The position numbers and the translations under genes were made by a program. From NCBI GenBank assembly GCA_002402165.1, contig NVVI01000005.1, forward strand, positions 939-16,326: DNA of 15,388 nucleotides. The letters are read 5' to 3'. How positions within the stretch are numbered: the stretch's first letter is position 1; each line of letters begins with the position of its first letter. This document shows positions 8,584 through 15,388 of the stretch, in pieces. Below the pieces are notes generated by a model. That model saw only the letters and a program-made list of their open reading frames with translations, was not told where the DNA came from and did not search any database. Source of the DNA: Flavobacteriales bacterium. Lineage in GTDB: Bacteria > Bacteroidota > Bacteroidia > Flavobacteriales_E > Vicingaceae.

Positions 8584-9507
8584 TTAATTTTCACGAAGAA
8601 ATGTACTTATTCTATGAACTATATTGTATTTATAGCCTTCATTATTTTTAGATAATAGGTTATCTTGTTCTTCGGTCAGTTCAAGACCCATTAGAGAAAG
8701 TAGATAACCTATTAGGAATGCCTGATCTGATGGCTCATAACTCCCTTCACAATAGGTAATAACACGGTTTGCAAAAGTTCTTTTAAAAGTCTGCCCAAGT
8801 CTTTGTTGATTTGATTGTTTCGTTTCATCAACTTTTACGTTAAGATTTTCATTAACATGATTTATGGTATCTTCTTTTAACACTTCCATCATTTTTGAAA
8901 TTAACCTGTTGTTAGAAGTTTTGAAAACCACCTCACCTTCAAGCTTTATCTGAATTTTATTCTTCCCAATTATACCATAGGGACTAATTTTGTCAATTAA
9001 TAACATGAACTTTTCTAAATCAAAAATATAATCGGAATAATCCTGTAATACCATAGAAGAAAGATCGTCTTTCTTTATTCTTTCCAGTTCCTGAATATGA
9101 CTGTTTATTTTTCTTTCCCACTCACTCAATTTTTTTAATTCTACATCCTTCCATTTTTCAATAATTTCAATATTTCTTGGATTTTGTTTTCGCTTTTTAT
9201 ACTCTGATTTTATTTTATTTTTATAAAGAGCTTTATAATATTTTTTTTGAATATTAAGTTTAATATGATTTATAGCGTTTTTGAATGCTGGAGTAAGATA
9301 ATAAGATGTTTGTTTCAACATATAATTCAAATCACAAATTTGTTGGGGGACTATTTGGATATCATAAGATAGTAAATCAGACATGATTTTGTCTTGGAGT
9401 TTATAATCTTGCTCATCATAGGTAATCTCAAAACATTCATCAACCTGCAGTATTTTGTTAATCAAGTCAATGTTTGGTCTTTTGTTTTCCCAATCTATAT
9501 TATTCAT
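8584..9507 (-). CDS. Uncharacterised 307-residue protein encoded directly after the integrase
   Basis: I do not recognise a family. The 307-residue protein is soluble and strongly charged. Residues 80-150 are Lys/Glu-rich and predicted helical or coiled-coil, around the KYYKALYKNKIKSEYKKRK stretch. A compact, more hydrophobic C-terminal block (about 235-307) contains FANRVITYCEGSYEPSDQAF and LIGYLLSLMGLELTEEQDN. There are no metal-binding motifs and no Walker motifs. It starts 10 bp after the integrase stop codon, so the two are almost certainly translated from one message, pointing to a job in integration, excision or immunity of the element. Codon use and length support a real gene; the function is unknown. 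Confidence 0.72.
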   Translation of the reverse strand: MNNIDWENKRPNIDLINKILQVDECFEITYDEQDYKLQDKIMSDLLSYDIQIVPQQICDLNYMLKQTSYYLTPAFKNAINHIKLNIQKKYYKALYKNKIKSEYKKRKQNPRNIEIIEKWKDVELKKLSEWERKINSHIQELERIKKDDLSSMVLQDYSDYIFDLEKFMLLIDKISPYGIIGKNKIQIKLEGEVVFKTSNNRLISKMMEVLKEDTINHVNENLNVKVDETKQSNQQRLGQTFKRTFANRVITYCEGSYEPSDQAFLIGYLLSLMGLELTEEQDNLLSKNNEGYKYNIVHRISTFLREN

Positions 9508-9517
9508 AACTCATCGT

Positions 9518-10744
9518 TTAGTAATCAAATACGTCTCTCATTGCCTCATCATTTTCTGTCAACTCATCAAATCCAGAAAAATAACGCTCCGATGTCTTAA
9601 GATCCGAATGTCCTAGCTGTTTGGAAATTTGATAAAGAGTCATTTTTCCAGATTTACGTGCTATAAAAGCAAAGCTGTGGCGACTTAAGTGAAAATTTAG
9701 GGGTGTTTTAATTCCAGCTTTTTTTCCAATTTTTTTAAGGTTATTATTTACCATCGCATTTTTTGATGAAATTTTAGTAAACAATTCAAGTTTATCCTTA
9801 AATTTATAATTAGGATCAAGAATAGGAAAAATATAATCATCATCATTCTTATCATCATCTTCATAATAGGATAAGATTTTTTGAGCTTTTGGGTGAATCT
9901 CTATTGATTTTGTTTCTCCTGTCTTATGCATCTGATATTCGAATCTACCATTATTAATAGCCTTCCATTTAAGCTGGCAGCAGTCGTTGAAACGGATTCC
10001 TGCCAAAAAAAACGATAGCATCCAGTAGTTACGTACGTGCCACAAAGTTGTTCCTTTTTCTAGTTTTAATTTTTCTATCTTTTTTACTTCATTTGCGGAC
10101 AACTTTTTTTTACTAGTCTTAGCAGCTTTTATCTTAAACCTAAAAAATGGATTTTTTTCTTGCTCAAATAAATCTTCATTAATAGCTCTATATAAAATAG
10201 CTCTTAAAACCTTTATCTCCTTTTGGACTGTATTAATGGAATTGCCTATTTTTTTTAAATAGACTTCGTAATTCACCAAAAAAGAAACATTTATCTGATT
10301 AAACTTAAGGTCTTTTCCTTCACCAAGATAAGTTTGCAACTTGGTGATAAAGGTTTTATATTTTTTGTAAGAATTAATTTGTTCGGAATCTAAAAATCGT
10401 TGTTTGATTTTTTTAGCATAAGAAACAAAGCTGCCTTCCTTTTCATTTCCTTTTAAATATTCAGCAACATTATCAATTGTAGGAGGAATTCCTTTTTTTT
10501 CAAGTAGGGAGGGTGTACGTTGAGCATCACCTATTAAATTTAAAAGAAGAGTATTTTGTTTATCTCTCATTGTCCTTGTTCCTCCAATCCAATGAGCATA
10601 GTTATTTTTTTTAAAGTCTTTTTCTTTTACAAAAACTGTAGTTTTAATTCTCTTGAGTTTTCTCTTATATGAAAGTCTCAACATCACATTATGCAGACCA
10701 TCCTTTCTCTTTTTGTTGTTGAGTTCTAAGTGTATTCCTATCAT
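9518..10744 (-). CDS. Tyrosine recombinase (integrase) of the integrative element
   Basis: A 408-residue site-specific integrase of the Bacteroidota type. Residues 1-95 are the Arm-binding-like N-terminal domain (GIHLELNNKKRKDGLHNVML). Residues 105-200 are the SAM-like core-binding domain. Residues 215-400 are the catalytic domain, with all expected residues: R251 in GIRFND, K274 in the beta hairpin, H352 and R355 in FHLSRHSF, H379 in LGHS and the nucleophile Y388 in SERYFSGF. It should cut and rejoin the element at its att sites. It is the outermost gene, and its upstream region carries repeats and a perfect palindrome facing the presumed right end. The start at 10744 gives the usual N-terminus. 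It appears intact, so the element may still be mobile. Confidence 0.95.
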   Translation of the reverse strand: MIGIHLELNNKKRKDGLHNVMLRLSYKRKLKRIKTTVFVKEKDFKKNNYAHWIGGTRTMRDKQNTLLLNLIGDAQRTPSLLEKKGIPPTIDNVAEYLKGNEKEGSFVSYAKKIKQRFLDSEQINSYKKYKTFITKLQTYLGEGKDLKFNQINVSFLVNYEVYLKKIGNSINTVQKEIKVLRAILYRAINEDLFEQEKNPFFRFKIKAAKTSKKKLSANEVKKIEKLKLEKGTTLWHVRNYWMLSFFLAGIRFNDCCQLKWKAINNGRFEYQMHKTGETKSIEIHPKAQKILSYYEDDDKNDDDYIFPILDPNYKFKDKLELFTKISSKNAMVNNNLKKIGKKAGIKTPLNFHLSRHSFAFIARKSGKMTLYQISKQLGHSDLKTSERYFSGFDELTENDEAMRDVFDY

Positions 10745-11016
10745 GGGTTAAATTGCTTTTAATTCAAAAAAATAGTAGGGGGTAAAGTTACTGAAACCCT
10801 ACTGAAACACAAATAATTATTTGTGGCTGGTTGTGTCTTTTTTTGACCAAAAATTCTAAGAACCCTATAAATACTATTCTTAATAGAATGTTAGATATGG
10901 ACATGACATGCCATTACCAGACTTTCAAAATGTATATTTGATTTCTAGCGGGGCTACAAGCATTATATACTCTGCAACCTCTTGAGCTGTATATCGTATT
11001 AACCTAAAAATAATTG
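10745..11016. other. Integrase upstream region and presumed right junction of the element
   Basis: A 285-bp gap between integrase and chromosomal genes. It holds AGTAGGG (10774-10780) facing CCCTACT (10797-10803), two ACTGAAA copies 11 bp apart (10790 and 10801), an 18-bp palindrome (10808-10825) and a small CTATT-CTT-AATAG hairpin near 10878. No tRNA gene or tRNA 3' end was recognised. The att site is probably here but cannot be pinpointed. Confidence 0.45.
10808..10825. repeat. 18-bp perfect palindrome upstream of the integrase
   Basis: CACAAATAATTATTTGTG reads identically on both strands. It lies 64 bp before the integrase start codon. It may bind a dimeric regulator or recombination factor. 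Confidence 0.7.
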
Positions 11017-11024
11017 TAACTTTG
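11017..11024 (+). promoter_or_regulatory. Bacteroidota-type -7 promoter element of the T9SS gene pair
   Basis: TAACTTTG is a full match to the TAnnTTTG element used by the primary sigma factor of this phylum. It ends 5 bp before the ATG at 11030, so the transcript would be leaderless or nearly so. A matching -33 TTG at the usual spacing was not seen. Confidence 0.55.
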
Positions 11025-11029
11025 AATTT

Positions 11030-11866
11030 ATGAAAAAAGGGTTGTTTTTCTTCATATTATTGATAATTAGCATTAAGGCTCATTCACAATGCCCACTAAG
11101 TGTTGGTATAACTAGTGTTCCTGATGTTACAATAATTGCTGTTTGTAAAAGTACACCTGTACAGTTACAAGCTAACCCGTCTGCTGGTGCTGTGGCACCT
11201 CAATATATATGGGTTGTTAATGGCGATACTATTTCTAGTACTGGTTCAATTATTAATATTCTTGCAAACAATCAAAATATTCAAGTGTATATGGCAACTT
11301 CTACTGGATGTCCTCAGGATACTGTTTTTACGTCTATTCAAGTTCAAACAGTTATTATTACATCAAGCCCAGTTCCTATCATTACAGAGTGTAACCAAAC
11401 TGTTGCTGATGTTGAAATAACTTCAACTGGAGGGACTTCACCATATAATTATGATTTAGTTGGAATTGGAACAAGTTCAACTGGTTCTTATACAAATGTT
11501 CCGCAAGGAAATTATATTCTTTATACTACAGATAGTAATGGATGTACTGATACTAATCAGGTAACGATTACACCATTTGAGTGCCCTCCTCCATCTCCTG
11601 CGGAGGTAATAACTCCAAATGGAGATGGAATCAACGATACATGGGTAATATACAACATACAATTTTATCCCGATAACGAAGTGTTTGTTTTTGATAGATG
11701 GGGTCAAAGAGTTTATCATAAAAACGAATATGATAACCTAGATGGTTGGGACGTGAAGTACCTTGGTGGTAATATGCCTGTAACAACATATTATTATATT
11801 TTAAAAGTAAACCTTGAAAAAAGTGATGATTTAGTTTTTAAAGGAGCAATATCTGTTTTTAGATAA
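11030..11866 (+). CDS. Secreted T9SS type B cargo protein with gliding-motility (CHU_C) C-terminal domain
   Basis: A 278-residue exported protein. Residues 1-20 are a Sec signal peptide (MKKGLFFFILLIISIKAHSQ). Residues 30-110 resemble an Ig/PKD-like beta domain. Residues 113-185 resemble an SprB repeat (GGTSPYNYDLVG, then NVPQGNYILYTTDSNGCTDT). Residues 191-278 are the gliding motility-associated C-terminal domain, starting ITPNGDGINDTW and with a DRWGQRVY stretch. That domain directs secretion through the type IX system by the type B route. Most such cargo proteins are adhesins of a thousand or more residues, so this is a miniature version. Only 3 bp separate it from a PorP/SprF gene, the partner family usually needed to secrete or anchor such cargo. 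A TAACTTTG promoter element precedes it. Confidence 0.95.
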   Translation: MKKGLFFFILLIISIKAHSQCPLSVGITSVPDVTIIAVCKSTPVQLQANPSAGAVAPQYIWVVNGDTISSTGSIINILANNQNIQVYMATSTGCPQDTVFTSIQVQTVIITSSPVPIITECNQTVADVEITSTGGTSPYNYDLVGIGTSSTGSYTNVPQGNYILYTTDSNGCTDTNQVTITPFECPPPSPAEVITPNGDGINDTWVIYNIQFYPDNEVFVFDRWGQRVYHKNEYDNLDGWDVKYLGGNMPVTTYYYILKVNLEKSDDLVFKGAISVFR

Positions 11867-11869
11867 GTA

Positions 11870-12802
11870 ATGAAAAAAGGATTAGCCATATTGTTATTGT
11901 TAATTTCTGTTGGAGTTTTTGCTCAACAATCTGAGCAATACTCTCAATATACTTTTAATAATTTTGGGTATAATCCTGCGTTTGCGGGAACAATAAAATG
12001 TGTTGATTTTAGGGCTGGATATAGAATGCAATGGGTTGGATTTGAAGGGGCTCCTAGGACTTCATTTGCTAGCATAATATTGGAGCTAAAGAAAAAAAAC
12101 TTTAAGAATAAAGGGAAACATTCAGTAGGGCTGTATGTAGGTCAAGATGATGTTCATCTAACAACTAGAACAATTATAAAAGGAGCCTATTCTTACCATA
12201 CAAAGCTATCATCAAAATACACGATGGGACTAGGAATTTTTGCAGGAGTACAACAATACTCTACAGATGATGTTTTTGGTGGAGAGACTAATAATGACCC
12301 CGTTTTAGCTGCTGCTGCAGGGTCAGTAATACGCTACCCTGATATTATGCCCGGGATTTTATTTTATAGTAATAAGATTTATTGGAGTTTTTCTATCAAT
12401 CAAATTTATTTTAAAAAAATTAATTTAGGAGACAAACAAAAACAAATTAATCAGTATTATTTTGGAGGAGGGCATAAATCAGCACATGGAAGTTGGGTGG
12501 TTTTTAAATCGTTTCTGCTAAAATGGAACATAATGGGGCCACCATCTATAGACTTAAATGTTGCTTGGGTATACAGACAAAATATAACTTTTGGTTTAGG
12601 GTATCGCGTAGGAGAATCTGCTATTGCTCAGCTTAAATTTAATTTAGGTGCAATAAAAATAGGTTATGCTTTTGACTTTCCTTTGAATAAAATATATGGA
12701 AACTATGGACATGAAATCATGATTGGTTTCAATAGATGTGGAGGAGGAACTGTAGGTAATGGCGGGGGTATGAAGCCACATGTTTGTCCAGCTTATAATT
12801 AG
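11870..12802 (+). CDS. Type IX secretion system outer-membrane protein, PorP/SprF family
   Basis: A 310-residue outer-membrane beta-barrel protein. Residues 1-18 are a signal peptide ending VGVFA before QQSEQYSQYTF. The mature start (FNNFGYNPAFAGT) and following pattern (ECVDF-like strand, GYRMQWVGFEGAP with FASI) are hallmarks of PorP/SprF. Alternating strands continue to the C-terminus, as in this 14-strand family. SprF-type proteins are needed for secretion or surface attachment of specific CHU_C-domain cargo, here presumably the protein encoded 3 bp upstream. Both genes begin with nearly the same ATGAAAAAAGG start. The C-terminus is slightly unusual: a Gly/Cys-rich tail (GGGTVGNGGGMKPHVCPAYN). 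The stop codon overlaps that of the convergent glutaredoxin-like gene. Confidence 0.95.
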   Translation: MKKGLAILLLLISVGVFAQQSEQYSQYTFNNFGYNPAFAGTIKCVDFRAGYRMQWVGFEGAPRTSFASIILELKKKNFKNKGKHSVGLYVGQDDVHLTTRTIIKGAYSYHTKLSSKYTMGLGIFAGVQQYSTDDVFGGETNNDPVLAAAAGSVIRYPDIMPGILFYSNKIYWSFSINQIYFKKINLGDKQKQINQYYFGGGHKSAHGSWVVFKSFLLKWNIMGPPSIDLNVAWVYRQNITFGLGYRVGESAIAQLKFNLGAIKIGYAFDFPLNKIYGNYGHEIMIGFNRCGGGTVGNGGGMKPHVCPAYN

Positions 12803-13026
12803 GCTATATTTAAACGAATAATAATATCATCACACCCGTAACTCACTACTTTTTTTTCTTTTACTAAGGCTGGAAATATCATTAAAGAGAAGGGGAGGGT
12901 GTAATCTTCTTTATCGATATTAATAGTGGAGATAGATATTTTTTTTCTCTTTAGATAGTCAACAATTTTATCGCAACAACTACATTTATTACTTACAAAT
13001 AATTGATATTTGGATGTATTTGACAT
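12799..13026 (-). CDS. Small glutaredoxin-like thiol redox protein
   Basis: A 75-residue protein with the thioredoxin/glutaredoxin pattern: a short beta strand (KYQLFVS), then the active-site region NKCSCCDK with C15 and C18 spaced as CxxC (C17 is an extra cysteine), helix, strand (STINID) and a cis-proline site FPAL (51-54). It is shorter than a standard glutaredoxin (about 85 residues) and lacks the usual TVP before the cis-proline. Its ATG overlaps the last base of the upstream regulator's stop codon (TAATG), which indicates translational coupling. Together they may form a redox-linked regulatory pair, which is inference. The 3' end overlaps the convergent PorP/SprF stop codon (TTAG, 12799-12802). 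Confidence 0.75.
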   Translation of the reverse strand: MSNTSKYQLFVSNKCSCCDKIVDYLKRKKISISTINIDKEDYTLPFSLMIFPALVKEKKVVSYGCDDIIIRLNIA

Positions 13027-13706
13027 TATTTTAAATTGTCTATGTCCCTAATTAAAAACTTATTACGTTCAAGATGTATTAAGTTTTGTTCTTTTAATTC
13101 ATTTAGAACAGTGGTTACAGTTTGTCTAGAAGTAGCTGTGAGATTTGCCATATCTAAGTGGGTTAAATTATGAGTGACTAAAATCTCTTTCCCAATAGCT
13201 CTTCCATTTTCTCGCCCTAAATCAATAATAAAATCAACAATTCTTGTTCGAGCATCTTTAAAAATTAAAGACTCTAACCTTCGCTCAATTTTTTGCAGTC
13301 TAAACCCTATCAATTTGGTTACTTTTAACCCTATTAGTGGGTTTTTTTCTATCATATCTTCCATGTCTTTCATTCCAAGAGAGCAAACAACTAGGTTGTT
13401 ATCTAAGGCAATTGCAAAATCATTTCTTTTTTCCTCCCCAACTAAACTAAGTTCACCAAATACTTCTCCTGGATTTAAGATTGCTTTAATGATTTCTTTT
13501 CCATTATCTGAATAGGTGCCTATTTTAACTCTTCCCTTTTTTAAGAAAAAAATAGAAGAAGATGGATCTTCTGGAAAATAGATATATTCATTTTTTTTCA
13601 TTTTACTATGTTTCACTTTAGTAGACATTTTTACTTTTTCAAAAGCATTTAAAGTTTTGAAAAGATTAAAATTTTCTAAGTGCCAAAGTTTAGTTTCTGT
13701 TGACAT
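13026..13706 (-). CDS. Crp/Fnr-family transcriptional regulator
   Basis: A 226-residue regulator. Residues 35-120 form the cyclic-nucleotide-binding-like beta roll (IFFLKKGRVKIGTYSDNGKE and NPGEVFGELSLVG). Residues 120-150 form the long dimerisation helix. Residues 178-225 form the winged helix-turn-helix, with recognition helix SRQTVTTVLNELKEQ. There is no N-terminal cysteine cluster, so an FNR-type iron-sulfur sensor is excluded. The cyclic-nucleotide phosphate-binding pair is only partly kept (R94, followed by N rather than S/T), so the ligand is uncertain. Directly upstream lies a perfect TGTTTAC-N5-GTAAACA palindrome that may be its own operator. It lies 74 bp after ygiQ and is coupled to a glutaredoxin-like gene. 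Confidence 0.9.
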   Translation of the reverse strand: MSTETKLWHLENFNLFKTLNAFEKVKMSTKVKHSKMKKNEYIYFPEDPSSSIFFLKKGRVKIGTYSDNGKEIIKAILNPGEVFGELSLVGEEKRNDFAIALDNNLVVCSLGMKDMEDMIEKNPLIGLKVTKLIGFRLQKIERRLESLIFKDARTRIVDFIIDLGRENGRAIGKEILVTHNLTHLDMANLTATSRQTVTTVLNELKEQNLIHLERNKFLIRDIDNLK

Positions 13707-13721
13707 AATTCTTGTTTTTAA

Positions 13722-13740
13722 TGTTTACACAAGGTAAACA
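13722..13740. promoter_or_regulatory. Candidate operator of the Crp/Fnr-family gene
   Basis: TGTTTAC and GTAAACA are exact inverted copies around a 5-bp centre. The site ends 15 bp upstream of the regulator's start codon, where it would overlap the promoter. The odd centre length differs from the even 6-bp centre of classical Crp/Fnr boxes, so it may bind this regulator or another one. Confidence 0.55.
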
Positions 13741-13780
13741 ATTACTGTAAAATAACTTAATGTTCTTTGGTTTAATTGTC

Positions 13781-15388
13781 TTACCTGTGACGTTGACTTC
13801 TATTTGATGAGAAAGTAGGTTTTTTGTGGTGAGGTAGCAACTTATTCAGGATGTCTTTCCTGCCACTATTGGTTAATACATCTCTAATCCAATGCTGATT
13901 TTCTTTTTTATACCAGAAGAAAAAACGATTTTGATCTTGTTTTTCTTTTTTTGTTCGTGGAGTGAAAACGGGTTTAAGTGTATAAGGATGATACCCAGAG
14001 TAATAAATTATTGTAGCAACAGTCATCGGAGTTGGAGTAAAGTCATTTACTTGCTCTAATTGAAATCCCATATCTTTTGTTTCTGCAGCAAGATTAGCCA
14101 TGTCTTCTAATTTACATGCTGGATGGCTAGAAATAAAATAAGGAATCAATTTTTGATTAAGATTATACTTTTTATTAATTCTATCGAATGACTTTTTAAA
14201 AAGGTGAAAGTTTTTAAAAGAGGGTTTTCTCATAACTTTTAAAACAGCATCTGAAGTATGTTCTGGAGCAACTTTTAATCTCCCTGAAACATGATTTTTT
14301 ACTACTTGTTCTGTGTACTCTTGTAAATCATTAGGATTAGCATTTTTATTAAATTCTGGAACTAACATGTCATAGCGAATTCCACTTCCGACAAAAGCTT
14401 TTTTAACTTTAGGGTGATTACTCGCAGCCTTATAAATTTCGGTTAACGGTTTATGGGCAGTATCAAGATTATGACAAATGGTTGGAGAAATACAAGAAGG
14501 GCTAACACACTTATCGCAAATAGATTGGATCTTTCCTTTCATTTGGTACATGTTTGCGGAAGGACCTCCTAAATCGCTAATGTAACCCTTAAAATCATTC
14601 ATGTTTGCAACTTGATCTACTTCTTTTAAGATGGATTTTTGAGAGCGACTTGCAATAAATTTCCCTTGATGTGCAGAAATAGTACAAAAACTACAACCTC
14701 CAAAGCATCCACGATGCATGTTAATAGAAAACTTAATCATTTCAAATGCAGGGATTGCACCTCTCTTTTTATATTTAGGATGAGGTAATCTTGTGTAAGG
14801 CAAATCAAATGAAGCATCAATTTCTTTTTCAGTCATTGTTTGAAAAGGAGGATTGATAACTAAAGTATTATCTCCAATTTCTTGAATTAGTCTATCTGCA
14901 AATAACTTATTTGATTCTTGTTCAATGTGTTTAAAGTTTGCAGCAAATGTTTTTTTATCATTTAAACAATCTTCATGAGAGGATAATTTTTTATCTGTCC
15001 AATTCTTATTTTTAGGAATATCGTTAGTTATTGGTTGTAGAAAAGCAGTTTGTTTAATTGTTTTTAATGAGTCAAAAGGCAAGCCTTTTTCTAATAAACT
15101 AATAACCTCTCGTAAAGGCTGCTCTCCCATTCCGTAGATTAGTAAATCTGCTTTAGAAGATTCTAAAATACTTGGTCTTAACTTATCAGACCAGTAATCA
15201 TAATGAGTCACTCGTCTTAATGAAGCTTCAATTCCTCCAATAACAACAGGAACTTCTGGAAATAAATCTTTTAGGATGTTAGTGTAAATGGTAGTAGCAT
15301 AATCTGGTCTAAAACCTTTCTGTCCACCTGGGGTGTATGCGTCTTCGGATCTTAATCTTTTGTTGGCAGTATAATGATTTATCATTGG
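13781..15388 (-). CDS. ygiQ: YgiQ family radical SAM protein (5' end outside window)
   Basis: 535 codons of a YgiQ-type (UPF0313) radical SAM enzyme are visible. Features include MINHYTANKR, DAYTPGGQKG, the VVIGGIEASLRRVTHYDYW block and the [4Fe-4S]/SAM-binding motif CFGGCSFC (C227, C231 and C234 counting from the ATG at 15385). Late family motifs SGRLKVAPEH and QVNDFTPTPMTVATI are also present. The enzyme's substrate is not established. The frame stays open to the window edge (a Pro codon precedes the ATG at 15383-15385), and the family normally has about 60-110 more N-terminal residues. That ATG is therefore internal, and the true start lies beyond the window. The gene is followed 74 bp later by the Crp/Fnr regulator gene on the same strand. 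Confidence 0.95.
   Translation of the reverse strand, partial: PMINHYTANKRLRSEDAYTPGGQKGFRPDYATTIYTNILKDLFPEVPVVIGGIEASLRRVTHYDYWSDKLRPSILESSKADLLIYGMGEQPLREVISLLEKGLPFDSLKTIKQTAFLQPITNDIPKNKNWTDKKLSSHEDCLNDKKTFAANFKHIEQESNKLFADRLIQEIGDNTLVINPPFQTMTEKEIDASFDLPYTRLPHPKYKKRGAIPAFEMIKFSINMHRGCFGGCSFCTISAHQGKFIASRSQKSILKEVDQVANMNDFKGYISDLGGPSANMYQMKGKIQSICDKCVSPSCISPTICHNLDTAHKPLTEIYKAASNHPKVKKAFVGSGIRYDMLVPEFNKNANPNDLQEYTEQVVKNHVSGRLKVAPEHTSDAVLKVMRKPSFKNFHLFKKSFDRINKKYNLNQKLIPYFISSHPACKLEDMANLAAETKDMGFQLEQVNDFTPTPMTVATIIYYSGYHPYTLKPVFTPRTKKEKQDQNRFFFWYKKENQHWIRDVLTNSGRKDILNKLLPHHKKPTFSSNRSQRHR

Larger units (their letters stand above)
4550..10830 (-). mobile_element. Integrative element, satellite-like: integrase, regulator, INT_rpt protein and VapE primase-helicase
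   Basis: Six genes on one strand run from a tyrosine integrase at the right end to a primase-helicase closed by a terminator at the left. Integrase, helix-turn-helix protein and BT4734/VapE protein together are typical of small Bacteroidota integrative elements. Relaxase, coupling protein, capsid, portal and terminase genes are not visible. The right neighbour is a conserved-looking T9SS gene pair, so the right boundary should lie between about 10800 and 11000. The left boundary is uncertain: it may be near 4250-4550, or the element may include the restriction and helicase genes and continue beyond the window. No direct repeat marking attL and attR was found by eye, so the limits are approximate. 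Confidence 0.6.

Noticed and set aside
4246..11000. Direct repeats marking attL and attR
   Set aside because: Only matches of about 6-8 bases were found by eye between the two end regions, no better than chance in A/T-rich DNA.
10826..11016. tRNA gene or tRNA 3' end as integration target
   Set aside because: No cloverleaf or T-arm sequence could be recognised on either strand.
13026..13706. FNR-type oxygen sensor
   Set aside because: The cysteines needed for the iron-sulfur cluster are absent from the N-terminus.

Overview
The window is AT-rich DNA from a member of the Bacteroidota, most likely Flavobacteriia-like. The evidence is a type IX secretion (T9SS) cargo gene with a gliding-motility (CHU_C) C-terminal domain beside a PorP/SprF gene, a BT4734-type primase/VapE protein, a Bacteroidota-style tyrosine integrase, and a TAnnTTTG promoter element. 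The genus cannot be named from what is visible.

Left part (1-4140): an accessory, defence-like region. It holds the C-terminal end of a type I restriction-modification methyltransferase (HsdM, cut by the window edge). A RES-like protein gene converges on it tail to tail, a small excisionase/MerR-like DNA-binding protein gene diverges from that, and a complete UvrD-family helicase gene follows. The helicase gene sits between two imperfect palindromes ending in GTTRRRY-type core sites, like a gene cassette between attC-like sites. The 215 bp before it contain three back-to-back stem-loops.

Middle part (about 4550-10830): a compact integrative element read leftward. In transcription order it encodes a tyrosine integrase, an unrecognised 307-aa protein, a helix-turn-helix protein, a small protein with one phage-integrase repeat (INT_rpt) motif, an unrecognised 202-aa protein, and a fused BT4734-like/PriCT_2/VapE primase-helicase. 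A convincing intrinsic terminator closes the operon. No relaxase, capsid or portal gene is visible, so it resembles a self-replicating satellite or cryptic island more than a conjugative element. An 18-bp perfect palindrome and ACTGAAA repeats lie between the integrase start and the presumed right end. Neither att site could be defined.

Right part (about 10900-15388): ordinary chromosome. A two-gene T9SS unit (small type B cargo plus PorP/SprF protein) reads rightward. It meets, stop codon over stop codon, a leftward group of ygiQ (radical SAM, cut by the window edge), a Crp/Fnr-family regulator and a tiny glutaredoxin-like protein. The regulator has a perfect TGTTTAC-N5-GTAAACA palindrome just upstream of its start and is translationally coupled (TAATG) to the glutaredoxin-like gene.
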